The notes below the pieces were generated by a model. It did no database searches. It had not been told where the DNA came from and saw only the letters and a list, made by a program, of their open reading frames with translations. Positions 28,992 to 39,710 of a DNA stretch of 64,000 nucleotides are shown here, piece after piece. Numbering within the stretch: position 1 is the stretch's first letter; every line of letters starts with the position of its first letter. Source of the DNA: Glaciecola sp. (GTDB lineage: Bacteria; Pseudomonadota; Gammaproteobacteria; Enterobacterales; Alteromonadaceae); the NCBI GenBank assembly GCA_029246415.1, contig JAQWNF010000011.1, forward strand, positions 1 through 64,000, given 5' to 3'. A program made the translations under genes and the position numbers.

Positions 28992-29004
28992 GAATTAATC
29001 TATT

Positions 29005-31317
29005 ATGGATAAAATAATCAAGGTTTCAGAATTAATGATATTTGGGCACCGCAAACTTGTGGTTGCCTTATTTGCTGTTGTGACAGTGGTATTGTTATTC
29101 ATGGCATCACAGTTAAAATTAGATGCCGGTTTTGAAAAGAACATTCCCCTAGAGCACGAATACATGGTTAATTACATGAAGCATCGTGCTGATTTTGATG
29201 GTGCCAATAGTATATTGGTATCTGTATGTGATACCTCAGGTAATATCTTTAACACCCATTTTTTTGATACGCTAAAAAATGTTCACGATGATGTGTTTTT
29301 CATTAATGGGGTAGAGCGTTCATTAGTTGTGTCTTTGTTTTCACCATCAACCCGTTTTACGGAAATTGTAGAAGGTGGATTTGCAGGTGGTCCCGTGATC
29401 CCTGCGGATTTTAATTCGTCGAATCCAGATGCATTGAATACCGTTGCACAAAATGTTGAAAAAGCGGGTATTGTTGGTCGTCAAGTGGCCAGTGACTTTT
29501 CTTGTGCTATGGTTACTGCACAATTGCTTTCAACTAACCCTGAAACGGGTGAATCACTTGATATGTTAGTGATTGGGAAAGTACTAGAAGAAGAGCTTCG
29601 CGACAAATACGAATCTGATAAAGTTACGCTGCATATTATTGGCTTTTCTAAAATGATCGCAGATGTTGCCGATGGCGCCAAAGACGTCGTTTTCTTTTTC
29701 GGCATCGCCATCGCAATTACCGCAATCATGGTATTTTTATTCTCTAAATCAATCATGTTGACGGTGCTACCGTTGTTTTGTTCTATAGTCGCTGTTATCT
29801 GGCAACTTGGCTTACTGACACTTTTTGGATTTGGTCTGGATCCTATGTCAATCCTTGTCCCATTCTTGGTTTTCGCTATTGGTGTGAGTCATGGGGTGCA
29901 AATGATCAATGCGGTTAGTCATCATGTGATTGCTGGTATGACAGTTAGTAACGCTTCCAAACTTGCATTTACCTCATTGTTAATCCCAGGTGGTATAGCG
30001 TTACTCTCAGATACCGTTGGTTTTATGACGTTACTGGTCATTGATATTGGTATCATTAAAGAGCTCGCCATTACCGCCTCCATGGGTGTGGCCGTGATTA
30101 TTTTGACAAACCTAATCCTGTTACCGGTATTAATGTCATTTATTACCTTAGATGACACGTACAAAGCCAAATTTAGTCAGCAAAGTCACGCTGTTAAAAT
30201 TTGGGAATGGTTCACTAAATGTTGTGAACAACGTGTCGCTGTAGGTATTGTATTATTAACTGCTTTGTTGTTTGTTTTAGGTAGTATGCAAGCACAAAAC
30301 CTGAAAATTGGTGACTTGCACGCAGGAGCACCAGCACTGCATGAAAGTTCTCGTTACAACCAAGATACTTTTTTGATTACGGATAAGTATGAAATCACCG
30401 TTGATTACATATCCATTTTAGTCGAAGGTGAGCCAGCATCATGTACTTCGCACGATATAATGAATCGTATCGATGAATTTCAGTGGCGCATGCAAAATGT
30501 TGAAGGCGTTCAATCGGCAGTCTCCTTGCCGTCGGTAGCCAAAAAAATTAATGCCGGCTACAACGAAGGAAACCCAAAGTGGCACGTCTTACCGCGTAAT
30601 GAACAAACCTTAGTTCAAGCGATTGGTCGAGTACCGACTTCATCAGGATTGCTTAACTCGGATTGTTCAGTACTACCGGTGATATTATTCATGGAAGATC
30701 ATAAAGCTGAAACCATCACACGCGTGATTGATGCAGTCAAAACCTTCCGTACTGAATATGAGTTAGATGATTTAACCTTCGCTTTAGCATCTGGTCCTGT
30801 TGGTGTTATGGCTGCAACGAATGAAGCGGTTGCAAGCTCTCAAGATCCGATGTTGCTATACGTTTTTGGCGCAGTAATTTTATTATGTTTATTAAGTTTC
30901 CGTTCATTACGAGCAACTCTGTCGGTCGTTATTCCGCTGTATGTGGTTTCGGTATTGGCGCAAGCGTTAATGACATTCCTCGAAATTGGCTTAACCGTAT
31001 CGACATTACCTGTTATCGCTTTGGGAGTGGGTATTGGAGTGGATTACGGGATTTATATTTTGTCGACGATGGTGGTGCATTTACGTGCAGGGGATACGGT
31101 TCAAGCTTCCTACCTAGCAGCGTTAAAAGAACGGGGTAGTGCGGTATTATTTACCGGTATTACTCTTGCTATTGGTGTCAGTACTTGGGTCTTTTCATCG
31201 TTGAAATTCCAAATGGACATGGGCATTTTGTTGACCTTTATGTTTATCGTCAACATGCTCGGCGCTATTATTGTTTTACCTGCAATCGCTAAGTTGTTGT
31301 GGTGGAATAAAAAATAA
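29005..31317 (+). CDS. MMPL-family RND transporter
   Basis: Inner-membrane RND-superfamily protein of 770 residues with the two-fold MMPL layout: one TM helix, a periplasmic domain (~40-220), five TMs, then the same pattern repeated from about residue 410. The second-half proton-relay-like motif is VGIGVDYGIYIL near residue 675; the first-half counterpart reads AIGVSHGVQM. Relatives export lipids, hopanoids or other hydrophobic molecules. It ends the DUF1302 operon and is followed by a strong terminator. The substrate is unknown; together with an outer-membrane barrel and two periplasmic proteins it could make a trans-envelope route. Confidence 0.85.
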   Translation: MDKIIKVSELMIFGHRKLVVALFAVVTVVLLFMASQLKLDAGFEKNIPLEHEYMVNYMKHRADFDGANSILVSVCDTSGNIFNTHFFDTLKNVHDDVFFINGVERSLVVSLFSPSTRFTEIVEGGFAGGPVIPADFNSSNPDALNTVAQNVEKAGIVGRQVASDFSCAMVTAQLLSTNPETGESLDMLVIGKVLEEELRDKYESDKVTLHIIGFSKMIADVADGAKDVVFFFGIAIAITAIMVFLFSKSIMLTVLPLFCSIVAVIWQLGLLTLFGFGLDPMSILVPFLVFAIGVSHGVQMINAVSHHVIAGMTVSNASKLAFTSLLIPGGIALLSDTVGFMTLLVIDIGIIKELAITASMGVAVIILTNLILLPVLMSFITLDDTYKAKFSQQSHAVKIWEWFTKCCEQRVAVGIVLLTALLFVLGSMQAQNLKIGDLHAGAPALHESSRYNQDTFLITDKYEITVDYISILVEGEPASCTSHDIMNRIDEFQWRMQNVEGVQSAVSLPSVAKKINAGYNEGNPKWHVLPRNEQTLVQAIGRVPTSSGLLNSDCSVLPVILFMEDHKAETITRVIDAVKTFRTEYELDDLTFALASGPVGVMAATNEAVASSQDPMLLYVFGAVILLCLLSFRSLRATLSVVIPLYVVSVLAQALMTFLEIGLTVSTLPVIALGVGIGVDYGIYILSTMVVHLRAGDTVQASYLAALKERGSAVLFTGITLAIGVSTWVFSSLKFQMDMGILLTFMFIVNMLGAIIVLPAIAKLLWWNKK

Positions 31318-31364
31318 CCATTACGCGTCATGTGAAATAAATTATTTTTGCATACTCATCTACT

Positions 31365-31390
31365 AAAAAAGGGCATTACGCCCTTTTTTT
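31365..31390. terminator. Rho-independent terminator after the RND gene
   Basis: A GGGC / GCCC stem flanked by an A-tract and an eight-T tract forms an extended hairpin 50 nt after the stop. It closes the DUF1302 operon and would also function on the other strand. Confidence 0.88.
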
Positions 31391-31556
31391 TATGTTTTTT
31401 TGCATAGTTATTTTACTTGTGAATATTCTGTAAAAAAACGCTTTCTAATCCTGTTCATGTCCGTAGAATACCTTTATATAAAGCAGTATTATGTCGATAT
31501 ATTAACAATATATTAATATTTAGTGGGCTAGCTCCATTTTAGAATAAAGGATTTTT

Positions 31557-34500
31557 ATGACTGTTTCTCGCCATCCCTCGGTTCTGTTAGACAAAGTATT
31601 TACCCTTATTGGTGAAAAATCTGACAAAAAGAACGCGCCTTTGGTCCAAAAATTTGCCAAGATTTTATTTAAAAATATCTCCGCAACTGATTTACATGGT
31701 CGCTCTGATAGTGATTTATATGGTGCTTCATTAAGTTTATGGCAGCGCTTTTCGCACTATAACTCTGCGCAGCCATTTATTAATGTATTCAATCCACAAA
31801 TCAACAAACATGGATGGCAATCTGAACATACGATTGTAGAGCTTATTATTCAGGATATGCCATTCTTAGTAGATTCTGTTCGGATTGCATTAAACCGCCT
31901 TGGGATCACTGCACATTTATTGTTGCATAGTCCAATTGCAATCGTTCGTGACAAATCTCATCACTTGCTTAACGTGAATGCAGAACAAACGGATAGTATT
32001 AATACTGCAACTAAAGAAACCGTGTTTCTGATAGAGATTGACCGTCAAGAAACGACAGAACAAATTACACGCTTAACCGATGAGTTACGCTCGGTATTAT
32101 CCGAAGTATTGTTAGTGGTGAACGATTGGGAAGCAATGTTGCAACGTTTGCTTGAAGCGAAAGAAACCGTCATTAATTCACCATTTTCTTTGACCAAAGC
32201 GACACAAGATTCGACCGTTCAGTTTATTGATTGGTTGGCGAATCACCATTTCACATTAATGGGTTACCGCTACTACGAAGTCAATGCTGTCGATGGTGAT
32301 CATTTATGGCATCCGGTCAATGACTCGAGTTTAGGGATAATGAAAAACTCTATTCGTGAGCGCGACCGTCGCATTTCTAATTTACCGAGCTCTGCGCGCA
32401 AAGAAACACTTTCTCAAAAACCGTTATTACTCACTAAAACCTCTTCGCTTGCCAGAGTTCATCGCCCAGCTTATATCGATTATATTGGTGTAAAAGCATT
32501 TAATGCTAATGGCGAAGTTATTGGTGAACATCGTTTCTTAGGGCTTTACTCTGCAACATTGTATAACTCTAGTGTGATGCACATTCCTATTTTATCGCAA
32601 AAAATACTCGATATTTGTGATGCAGCCGACGTTGAGAGTGGTACTCATGCCCAAAAAGCTATCGTCAATATTTTAGAGACGTACCCTAGAGACGAGCTAT
32701 TACATTCGCCTATCAATGAATTAGCCAAAATTGTCAGTGGTATTTTTCAAATGCAAGAGCGTGGCATTTCGCGCATGTTTACACGTAAAGATGTCTTCGG
32801 CCGTTTTATTTCATGCATGACCTATGTACCGCGTGAAAAATACAACACTGCTTTGCGCAAACAGACACAAGATTATTTACAGTTTGCATTTGGTAGTGAA
32901 CAAGAAGTGGAATTTACGACTTATTTTTCTGAGTCGGTGTATGCCAGAACACATTATATTGTTCGTGTGGCTGATAATAATATGGATTACCCTGTGAAAG
33001 AAATTGAACAAAATATTATCGAGTTAACTAAGACTTGGCCAGATAGGCTCGCTAAGGTAATTAAAACCGCTTATGGTGAAGGCAAAAGTGTTAGTGTAAT
33101 AGAACGCTATGCGGCTAACTTTTCACAGTCCTACATGGATCAATACTTACCTAGTGCAGCACTTGGCGACATCGAAAAGCTCGAATGCTTGTCTGACGAT
33201 AATCCATTGGAGATGTTATTTTATCGTCCTCAAGAAATTCAAAATACCAGTAAGGCAGTACGTTTAAAGCTATATCATCAAAGAGAACCTATCCATTTAT
33301 CCGATGTATTGCCAATGTTAGAAAATTTTGGCTTACGCGTAATTGATGAAACCCCTTATAAGATAGCAACAAGTGATGGCGGCTCTAACTGGATCATGGA
33401 TTTTAGTATGTTACATGAATCCTTTCCTACAACCGATATGTCTCAGTCTCAATCTTTGTTTCAAGACGGATTTGCACAAGTATGGCAAAACCACCTTGAG
33501 GATGATGCATTTAACCGCCTGATTTTAAGTGGTAACTTAACTGGACGTAATGTCACTATTTTACGTGCCTATGCAAAATACATGCGCCAAATTGGACTGT
33601 CTTTTTCGGTTGAGTACATTGCCAATACAATGGCGGGTTACCCACAAATATCCGCAGCCTTGATTGAGTTATTTACATACCGCTTTGATCCTAACAACCA
33701 GTATCAAAAACAATATGAAAGTGATTTGGTCGATGAGATCATGCATTCTCTAGATGGTGTCAGCAACCTTGATGATGATCGTATTATTCGTAAATATTTA
33801 GATATGATCTTAGCGACAGTGCGAACTAATTTTTACCAACCGAAGAAAAATGGCGAACAAAAAGCGTATGTGTCATTTAAGCTTCTGCCTGAATTAATTA
33901 GTGATATGCCGTTACCTATCCCTAAGTTTGAGATCTTTGTGTATTCTCCGCAGATTGAAGGGGTGCACTTGCGCGGTGGTAAAGTTGCCCGTGGTGGCTT
34001 GCGTTGGTCGGATCGTTTTGAAGATTTCCGTACTGAAGTATTAGGTTTGGTCAAAGCACAACAAGTTAAAAATACCGTTATCGTTCCTGTTGGTGCTAAA
34101 GGGGGTTTTGTATGTAAACAACTACCAAAAACTGGCGGCCCTGATGCATTTATCAAAGCGGGACAAGCTTGTTACCGAACCTTCATTCGCAGTCTACTAG
34201 ATATCACAGATAATATTGTAGATGGTGTCGTGGTGTATCCCGATGCCGTTGTGCGTCATGATGATGATGATCCTTATTTAGTCGTTGCGGCAGATAAAGG
34301 TACTGCGACGTTTTCTGATATAGCCAATGAAATATCCGATGAGTTCAATTTTTGGTTAGGTGATGCTTTTGCTTCTGGTGGTAGTGTTGGTTATGACCAC
34401 AAAAAAATGGGGATCACTGCACGTGGTGCATGGGAATCGGTTAAACGTCATTTCCGTGAAATCGGTGTGGATTGTCAAACTACACAGTTTAGTTGTATCG

Positions 34501-36407
34501 CGGTTGGTGATATGGCTGGGGATGTGTTTGGCAATGGTATGTTGTTATCAGAGCAAACGCGCTTAATCGCAGCGTTTAATCACATGCATATCTTTTTTGA
34601 CCCTAAACCAAAAGTTGCTGAGAGCTTTGCTGAGCGTCAGCGCTTGTTCGCAGACCCATCTTTAAACTGGTCTGACTACAATACAAAATTAATATCCAAA
34701 GGCGGGGGCGTCTTTTCCCGACGTTCGAAATCGATCCCACTATCAGCAGAAATGAAAAAGTGGCTCAATACCAAAAAAACCTCAATGACACCAAATGAAT
34801 TGATCCATCAGATCTTACAAATGCCCGTTGATCTAATGTGGAATGGTGGTATTGGAACCTATGTTAAATCCTCCAAAGAAAATGATTCTGATGTGGGCGA
34901 TCGCGCGAATGATGCAGTCCGTGTAAATGGCAAACAGTTGCAAGCTAAAATAATTGGCGAGGGTGGTAACTTAGGTTGTACGCAATTGGGACGTGTAGAG
35001 TTTGCTAAACATGGTGGTAAAGTCAATACTGACTTTATCGATAATGTTGGCGGTGTCGATTGTTCGGATAACGAAGTGAACATCAAAATTTTACTCAATG
35101 CGTTAGTTAATAATGGTGATTTAACCGTTAAACAACGCAATGCATTACTTCATGATATGACAGATGATGTAGCAGATATTGTATTGGATGATTGTTATCG
35201 TCAGACTCAATCTATCTCAATCACTGAACAAGCAAATGTCGCGCAAATTAAAGAGCAATTACGCTTTATCCACTCGCTTGAGCGGGAAGGCCATCTTAAT
35301 CGTGAATTAGAATATATTCCGAGTGATGAAGAGTTTTCTGAGCGTATTGCTGATGATGTTGGTCTGACTCGTCCAGAGTTATCCGTGTTAATTTCTTACG
35401 CCAAAATGGTGTTAAAGGAAGAGCTGAATCAACCAGTCATAACAGATAATCCATATTATCAGCAGTTTTTGGTTGGCTCATTCCCGCAATTATTACAAGA
35501 TAAATATCAATCCCAGATGCAACACCATCCATTGCGTGGTGAGATCATTGCAACCAAGTTAACCAATTACATGATTAACGATATGGGGATCAATTTTGCC
35601 CACCGTCTAAATGAGGAAACCGGCGCGAGTATTTGTGATATCGCCATCGCTTATTCAACCGTCAAGGCGTTATATGATTTAGGTGGTTTGTGGCGTGAAG
35701 TCGAACAACTTGATAACCAGATTGATTCAGCATTACAGCTACAGATCCTTGATTCCATGCGTCGAACAGTTCGCCGTGCAACACGTTGGATGCTGCGTGA
35801 ACATACCCAGTTTGAATCAATAAATAGTGCTATTGAGTTTTATCGTCCGGTGTATTCGGATCTATTGAAAAACATTGATCAATATTTAGTTTCTGATGAA
35901 ATAACAACGTTAAATAACGAAGTCGCGCGTTATGTTAAACAAGGCGTACCAGAAAAAATTGCTTATCGTATTGGTATACAAAGCAATGCCTTTAGTGCTC
36001 TTGATCTTGCTCATATTGTCGAGAAAACTCAGTTGCAACCGGCGTTGGTCGAACGTTTATATTTCCAATTAGGATCGCATCTACAGCTTCATTGGTTTTT
36101 AGAACAAATTAATCAACAAGGGGTCAATAACCATTGGCAAGCACTAGCACGCGCATCTTACCGTGAAGAGCTGGATCATCAGCAACGAATGCTGACTATC
36201 TCATTACTTAAACGCAGTGAAAAAGTCACCTCGATTTCTGCGGTTGATGATTTATTAGCCAACTGGATGGATGAAAATTCAAACCTGATTAATCGCTGGT
36301 CAGGCATGATGAGTGAGTTTAAAACCAGTCAATCACATGAGTTTGCTAAGTTTTCAGTGGCATTACGCGAGCTGTTGTTATTAACGAATAAGGTCAGTGC
36401 GTCGTAA
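31557..36407 (+). CDS. gdhB: NAD-specific glutamate dehydrogenase, large type
   Basis: Catabolic enzyme converting glutamate to 2-oxoglutarate and ammonium with NAD+. At 1616 residues it belongs to the ~180-kDa class (Streptomyces/Pseudomonas type), with long N-terminal ACT-like regulatory segments. The catalytic core lies near residues 800-1250. GGLRWSDRFEDFRTEVLGL and KNTVIVPVGAKGGFVCK form the glutamate and catalytic-lysine region. AVGDMAGDVFGNGML and IIGEGGNLGCTQLGR belong to the NAD-binding domain. The gene is monocistronic in appearance, with a 239-nt upstream gap and a hairpin downstream. Confidence 0.96.
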   Translation: MTVSRHPSVLLDKVFTLIGEKSDKKNAPLVQKFAKILFKNISATDLHGRSDSDLYGASLSLWQRFSHYNSAQPFINVFNPQINKHGWQSEHTIVELIIQDMPFLVDSVRIALNRLGITAHLLLHSPIAIVRDKSHHLLNVNAEQTDSINTATKETVFLIEIDRQETTEQITRLTDELRSVLSEVLLVVNDWEAMLQRLLEAKETVINSPFSLTKATQDSTVQFIDWLANHHFTLMGYRYYEVNAVDGDHLWHPVNDSSLGIMKNSIRERDRRISNLPSSARKETLSQKPLLLTKTSSLARVHRPAYIDYIGVKAFNANGEVIGEHRFLGLYSATLYNSSVMHIPILSQKILDICDAADVESGTHAQKAIVNILETYPRDELLHSPINELAKIVSGIFQMQERGISRMFTRKDVFGRFISCMTYVPREKYNTALRKQTQDYLQFAFGSEQEVEFTTYFSESVYARTHYIVRVADNNMDYPVKEIEQNIIELTKTWPDRLAKVIKTAYGEGKSVSVIERYAANFSQSYMDQYLPSAALGDIEKLECLSDDNPLEMLFYRPQEIQNTSKAVRLKLYHQREPIHLSDVLPMLENFGLRVIDETPYKIATSDGGSNWIMDFSMLHESFPTTDMSQSQSLFQDGFAQVWQNHLEDDAFNRLILSGNLTGRNVTILRAYAKYMRQIGLSFSVEYIANTMAGYPQISAALIELFTYRFDPNNQYQKQYESDLVDEIMHSLDGVSNLDDDRIIRKYLDMILATVRTNFYQPKKNGEQKAYVSFKLLPELISDMPLPIPKFEIFVYSPQIEGVHLRGGKVARGGLRWSDRFEDFRTEVLGLVKAQQVKNTVIVPVGAKGGFVCKQLPKTGGPDAFIKAGQACYRTFIRSLLDITDNIVDGVVVYPDAVVRHDDDDPYLVVAADKGTATFSDIANEISDEFNFWLGDAFASGGSVGYDHKKMGITARGAWESVKRHFREIGVDCQTTQFSCIAVGDMAGDVFGNGMLLSEQTRLIAAFNHMHIFFDPKPKVAESFAERQRLFADPSLNWSDYNTKLISKGGGVFSRRSKSIPLSAEMKKWLNTKKTSMTPNELIHQILQMPVDLMWNGGIGTYVKSSKENDSDVGDRANDAVRVNGKQLQAKIIGEGGNLGCTQLGRVEFAKHGGKVNTDFIDNVGGVDCSDNEVNIKILLNALVNNGDLTVKQRNALLHDMTDDVADIVLDDCYRQTQSISITEQANVAQIKEQLRFIHSLEREGHLNRELEYIPSDEEFSERIADDVGLTRPELSVLISYAKMVLKEELNQPVITDNPYYQQFLVGSFPQLLQDKYQSQMQHHPLRGEIIATKLTNYMINDMGINFAHRLNEETGASICDIAIAYSTVKALYDLGGLWREVEQLDNQIDSALQLQILDSMRRTVRRATRWMLREHTQFESINSAIEFYRPVYSDLLKNIDQYLVSDEITTLNNEVARYVKQGVPEKIAYRIGIQSNAFSALDLAHIVEKTQLQPALVERLYFQLGSHLQLHWFLEQINQQGVNNHWQALARASYREELDHQQRMLTISLLKRSEKVTSISAVDDLLANWMDENSNLINRWSGMMSEFKTSQSHEFAKFSVALRELLLLTNKVSAS

Positions 36408-36460
36408 TTTTTAACGAACACTGAATAAATCGGTGATGTAACATAAAAAACACAACATAA

Positions 36461-36507
36461 AAACGCGCTATATGGCATAATTTACGCTGTATAACGTGTT
36501 TTTTTAT
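36461..36507 (+). terminator. Long hairpin with T-tract between gdhB and pyrD
   Basis: Arms AAACGCGCTATATGGC and GCTGTATAACGTGTTT pair over about 16-18 bp when G-U pairs are allowed, followed by seven T residues. It ends just before the pyrD ribosome binding site (TGGAG at 36511). It can terminate gdhB transcription and, if pyrD starts upstream of it, act as an attenuator. Confidence 0.7.
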
Positions 36508-36522
36508 TTGTGGAGTTTCTGT

Positions 36523-37533
36523 ATGTTTTCGTTGGCACATAAAGCCTTATTACAATGTGATCCTGAGTTTGCTCATGACATGACAATAGGGTGGTTAGCT
36601 AAAACCCAACGTTCCTTTCTCAAATGTACTTATCAGCAAAATGTACAACAGAAACCAGTTTCATTATGGGGTTTAGATTTTCCAAACCCAGTAGGTCTCG
36701 CCGCAGGATTAGATAAAGAAGGCCAGTGTGTCGATGCTTTCCAATCCATGGGTTTTGGTTTTGTTGAAGTTGGTACTGTCACACCGTTAGGACAACCAGG
36801 TAATCCTAAGCCTCGTTTGTTTCGTTTACCCGAAAAACACGCCATCATTAACCGCATGGGTTTTAACAACCATGGGGTAGATCAATTACTAAAAAATGTT
36901 TCTGCTGCAAATAACACGGGGATTTGTGGTATCAATATAGGTAAAAATAAAGATACCGCTGAAGAAGCAGCATTGTCAGATTATTTAATTTGCCTTGAAA
37001 AAGTCTACACAGCTGCAGATTATGTTACGGTCAATATTTCCTCACCGAACACGCCAGGATTGCGTAATCTACAATATGGTGATTCGTTAAACCAGTTATT
37101 AACGGGCTTAAAAGCCGCCCAATTACGATTAGCCGATCAACATGATAAATACACGCCTATCGCACTAAAAATAGCGCCTGATTTAAGCCATGAAGAGTTG
37201 ATCGGGATTGCTGATGCGATGGTTGCGGCTAAAATTGATGGGGTAATAGCTACCAATACCACGCTATCACGTGATACGGTTATCGGTTTACCACATGCAG
37301 AAGAAATGGGTGGGTTGAGCGGCGCAGTGCTTACCGAACGTAGTCTTGAAGTTACTCAGCAATTAGCACAGCATCTGCAAGGTGAATTACCTATTATTAG
37401 TGTCGGTGGTATTGATTCAGCTGCCACAGCTCAAGCACGTTTAGATGCTGGGGCTACATTAGTACAAGTTTATTCAGCACTCATTTATCACGGTCCTAAA
37501 TTAGTACCAACCATTGTTAACGGGCTATCTTAA
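36523..37533 (+). CDS. pyrD: Dihydroorotate dehydrogenase (quinone), class 2
   Basis: Peripheral inner-membrane flavoenzyme oxidising dihydroorotate to orotate with quinone in pyrimidine synthesis. The N-terminal amphipathic helix region ([20 protein letters not shown]) is the quinone-tunnel segment. The FMN site includes [13 protein letters not shown], and the catalytic serine lies in [24 protein letters not shown] and [13 protein letters not shown] end the barrel. From the chosen ATG, preceded by TGGAG, the product is 336 residues, identical in length to E. coli PyrD. Its stop overlaps the rlmL start (TAATG). Confidence 0.96.
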   Translation: MFSLAHKALLQCDPEFAHDMTIGWLAKTQRSFLKCTYQQNVQQKPVSLWGLDFPNPVGLAAGLDKEGQCVDAFQSMGFGFVEVGTVTPLGQPGNPKPRLFRLPEKHAIINRMGFNNHGVDQLLKNVSAANNTGICGINIGKNKDTAEEAALSDYLICLEKVYTAADYVTVNISSPNTPGLRNLQYGDSLNQLLTGLKAAQLRLADQHDKYTPIALKIAPDLSHEELIGIADAMVAAKIDGVIATNTTLSRDTVIGLPHAEEMGGLSGAVLTERSLEVTQQLAQHLQGELPIISVGGIDSAATAQARLDAGATLVQVYSALIYHGPKLVPTIVNGLS

Positions 37534-39701
37534 TGCATCAGTTTTTAGTAACAACCTCGCGTGGTTTAGACGCGTTATTACAAGACGAAGTCAATACCAT
37601 TTGTCCCGGTGTAGAAACCAAATTAGCGCCTGGTATGGTGAAAGTTACAGGTGATATCGCAGATGCATACAAAGTGTGCTTACACTCGCGTTTAGCTAAC
37701 CGCGTATTATGGGTGTTGGTGCATGCTCCTTGTGCTAACGAACTAGAGCTATATAACGCTGCAAACCAAATTGATTGGCCGAGTCATTTTGGCCATGAAC
37801 ATGACTTTATGGTGCAGTTTAACGGTTCTACCAAAGCAATTAATAATACTCAATTTGGTGCGTTACGTATTAAAGATGGGATTGTGGATCGCTTTGTTGA
37901 AGACGGGCTAATGCGCCCCAATGTGAGTAAACTAGCACCGAAATTGGTTGTGCATGCTCGTCTTCACCGTGATGAAATAACCATATGTGTTGATATGTCA
38001 GGCAAAAGCTTGCATCAACGTTATTATCGCCAAAGTACAGGCGAAGCGCCATTAAAAGAGCACATTGCCAGTGCAATGTTGTATCGCAGCGGCTTTGTAC
38101 AGCGTGTACGTGAAAACCAAGCTTCTGATACTCCTACTGAATTAGTCATGGCCGATCCTATGTGTGGTTCAGGTACCATCGTGATTGAAGCTGCGTTAAT
38201 TGCCCAAAATATTGCTCCTGCAATTAAACGAGAGCAATGGGGCTTTACTCACTGGAAACTGCATAAGCCAGCGGTTTGGACAAGTCTTGTTGAGCAAGCG
38301 GTAGCAAACCAAATACCTGCAAACGAGACACATGTTGCTGTGTATGCCAACGACTTAGATCGAAAACTCGTGCGCAGTGCTAAAGCAAATGCTGATGAAG
38401 CAGGGGTGTTTGCTGATATTCACTTTAGTCAAACCGATGCACTAAAATGGACTATTGATAACCAACCCTCGGTGTCGATTGATACTGATGCACCGACGCA
38501 CTTTATTGTGACGAACCCACCATATGGTGAGCGTTTGGGTGAGCTAGCGACATTATTACCTATGTTTGTAAAATGGGGGGAGCAACTTAAAGCGCATTTT
38601 GCTAACTGGCAGGTGTCTATGTTGACCTCTAACCGTGAGTTACTGCGTCAACTTCGTCTTCGTTCAAATAAAGAATATGCCATGATGAATGGTAAATTAG
38701 AATGTAAGTGTGTTAATTATCAATTAAATGAAGCTAACTGTACGCAAGTAGAACAGAATACTGGTCAGCAAGACTTTGCTAACCGTTTGAAAAAGAATCT
38801 AAAACGATTAAAACCTTTTATTCAATCTGAAGTGACTAATTGCTACCGTATTTATGATGCAGATTTACCAGAATATAATTGTGCTATCGACAGATACGCT
38901 GATTGGTTAGTGGTGCAAGAATATGCGCCACCCAAAGATATTCCTGCAGAAAAAGCACGTCGCCGTTTACATGATGTGTTATTACAATTACCTATGTTAA
39001 CTGGCGTTAGTACCGATAAGATTGTACTTAAAGTTCGTGAACAGCAGAAAGGTAAAGCGCAATACGAGAAAACTGATTCTCAGCAAGAGCGCATTGTCGT
39101 ACATGAAAATGGTGCACAATTTTATGTCAATTTACATGACTACTTAGACACGGGTTTGTTCTTGGATCATCGCCTGACTCGTCAGCGTTTTGGTCAAGAT
39201 GTACAAGGCATGCGAGTACTTAATGTATTTGCATATACGGGTAGTGTCTCGGTTCATGCCGCATTAGGTAAAGCTGCGAGTGTGACCACCGTTGATATGT
39301 CTAATACCTATCTAGATTGGGCAAAAGACAACTTTAGATTGAACAAATTACGTGGCGGTTACGACTTCCAGCAAGGTGACTGTTTACAATGGATCAAACA
39401 TCATTCCAAGCAATATGAGCGTATTTTTATTGACCCACCTAGTTTTTCTAACTCAAAACGTATGTCACAAACGTGGGATGTTCAACGTGATCATGTCAGT
39501 TTGATCCGAGATGCACTAGGATGTTTGGTTAATGGCGGTAAGATTTATTTTTCGAATAACTTACGTAGCTTTAAGCTGGATCATGATTCACTGACTGACA
39601 TGGGCTTTGTTATCGAAGATATAACGGCTGCAACTATCCCTGAAGATTTTGCACGAAATAGCAAAATTCATCATTGCTGGATCTTGACGTTAAATCGATA
39701 A
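37533..39701 (+). CDS. rlmL: Bifunctional 23S rRNA methyltransferase RlmKL
   Basis: Methylates 23S rRNA at G2445 (N2) and G2069 (N7). The N-terminal THUMP domain (residues ~1-155) is followed by the RlmL methyltransferase, with ADPMCGSGTIVIEAALIA near residue 208 and the catalytic VTNPPYGERLG near residue 327. The C-terminal RlmK methyltransferase has LNVFAYTGSVSVHAALG near residue 565 and IFIDPPSFSNSKRM near residue 630. At 722 residues it matches E. coli RlmL (702). Its start overlaps the pyrD stop by one base, so the two are coupled. Confidence 0.96.
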   Translation: MHQFLVTTSRGLDALLQDEVNTICPGVETKLAPGMVKVTGDIADAYKVCLHSRLANRVLWVLVHAPCANELELYNAANQIDWPSHFGHEHDFMVQFNGSTKAINNTQFGALRIKDGIVDRFVEDGLMRPNVSKLAPKLVVHARLHRDEITICVDMSGKSLHQRYYRQSTGEAPLKEHIASAMLYRSGFVQRVRENQASDTPTELVMADPMCGSGTIVIEAALIAQNIAPAIKREQWGFTHWKLHKPAVWTSLVEQAVANQIPANETHVAVYANDLDRKLVRSAKANADEAGVFADIHFSQTDALKWTIDNQPSVSIDTDAPTHFIVTNPPYGERLGELATLLPMFVKWGEQLKAHFANWQVSMLTSNRELLRQLRLRSNKEYAMMNGKLECKCVNYQLNEANCTQVEQNTGQQDFANRLKKNLKRLKPFIQSEVTNCYRIYDADLPEYNCAIDRYADWLVVQEYAPPKDIPAEKARRRLHDVLLQLPMLTGVSTDKIVLKVREQQKGKAQYEKTDSQQERIVVHENGAQFYVNLHDYLDTGLFLDHRLTRQRFGQDVQGMRVLNVFAYTGSVSVHAALGKAASVTTVDMSNTYLDWAKDNFRLNKLRGGYDFQQGDCLQWIKHHSKQYERIFIDPPSFSNSKRMSQTWDVQRDHVSLIRDALGCLVNGGKIYFSNNLRSFKLDHDSLTDMGFVIEDITAATIPEDFARNSKIHHCWILTLNR

Positions 39702-39710
39702 TGTAAACTT

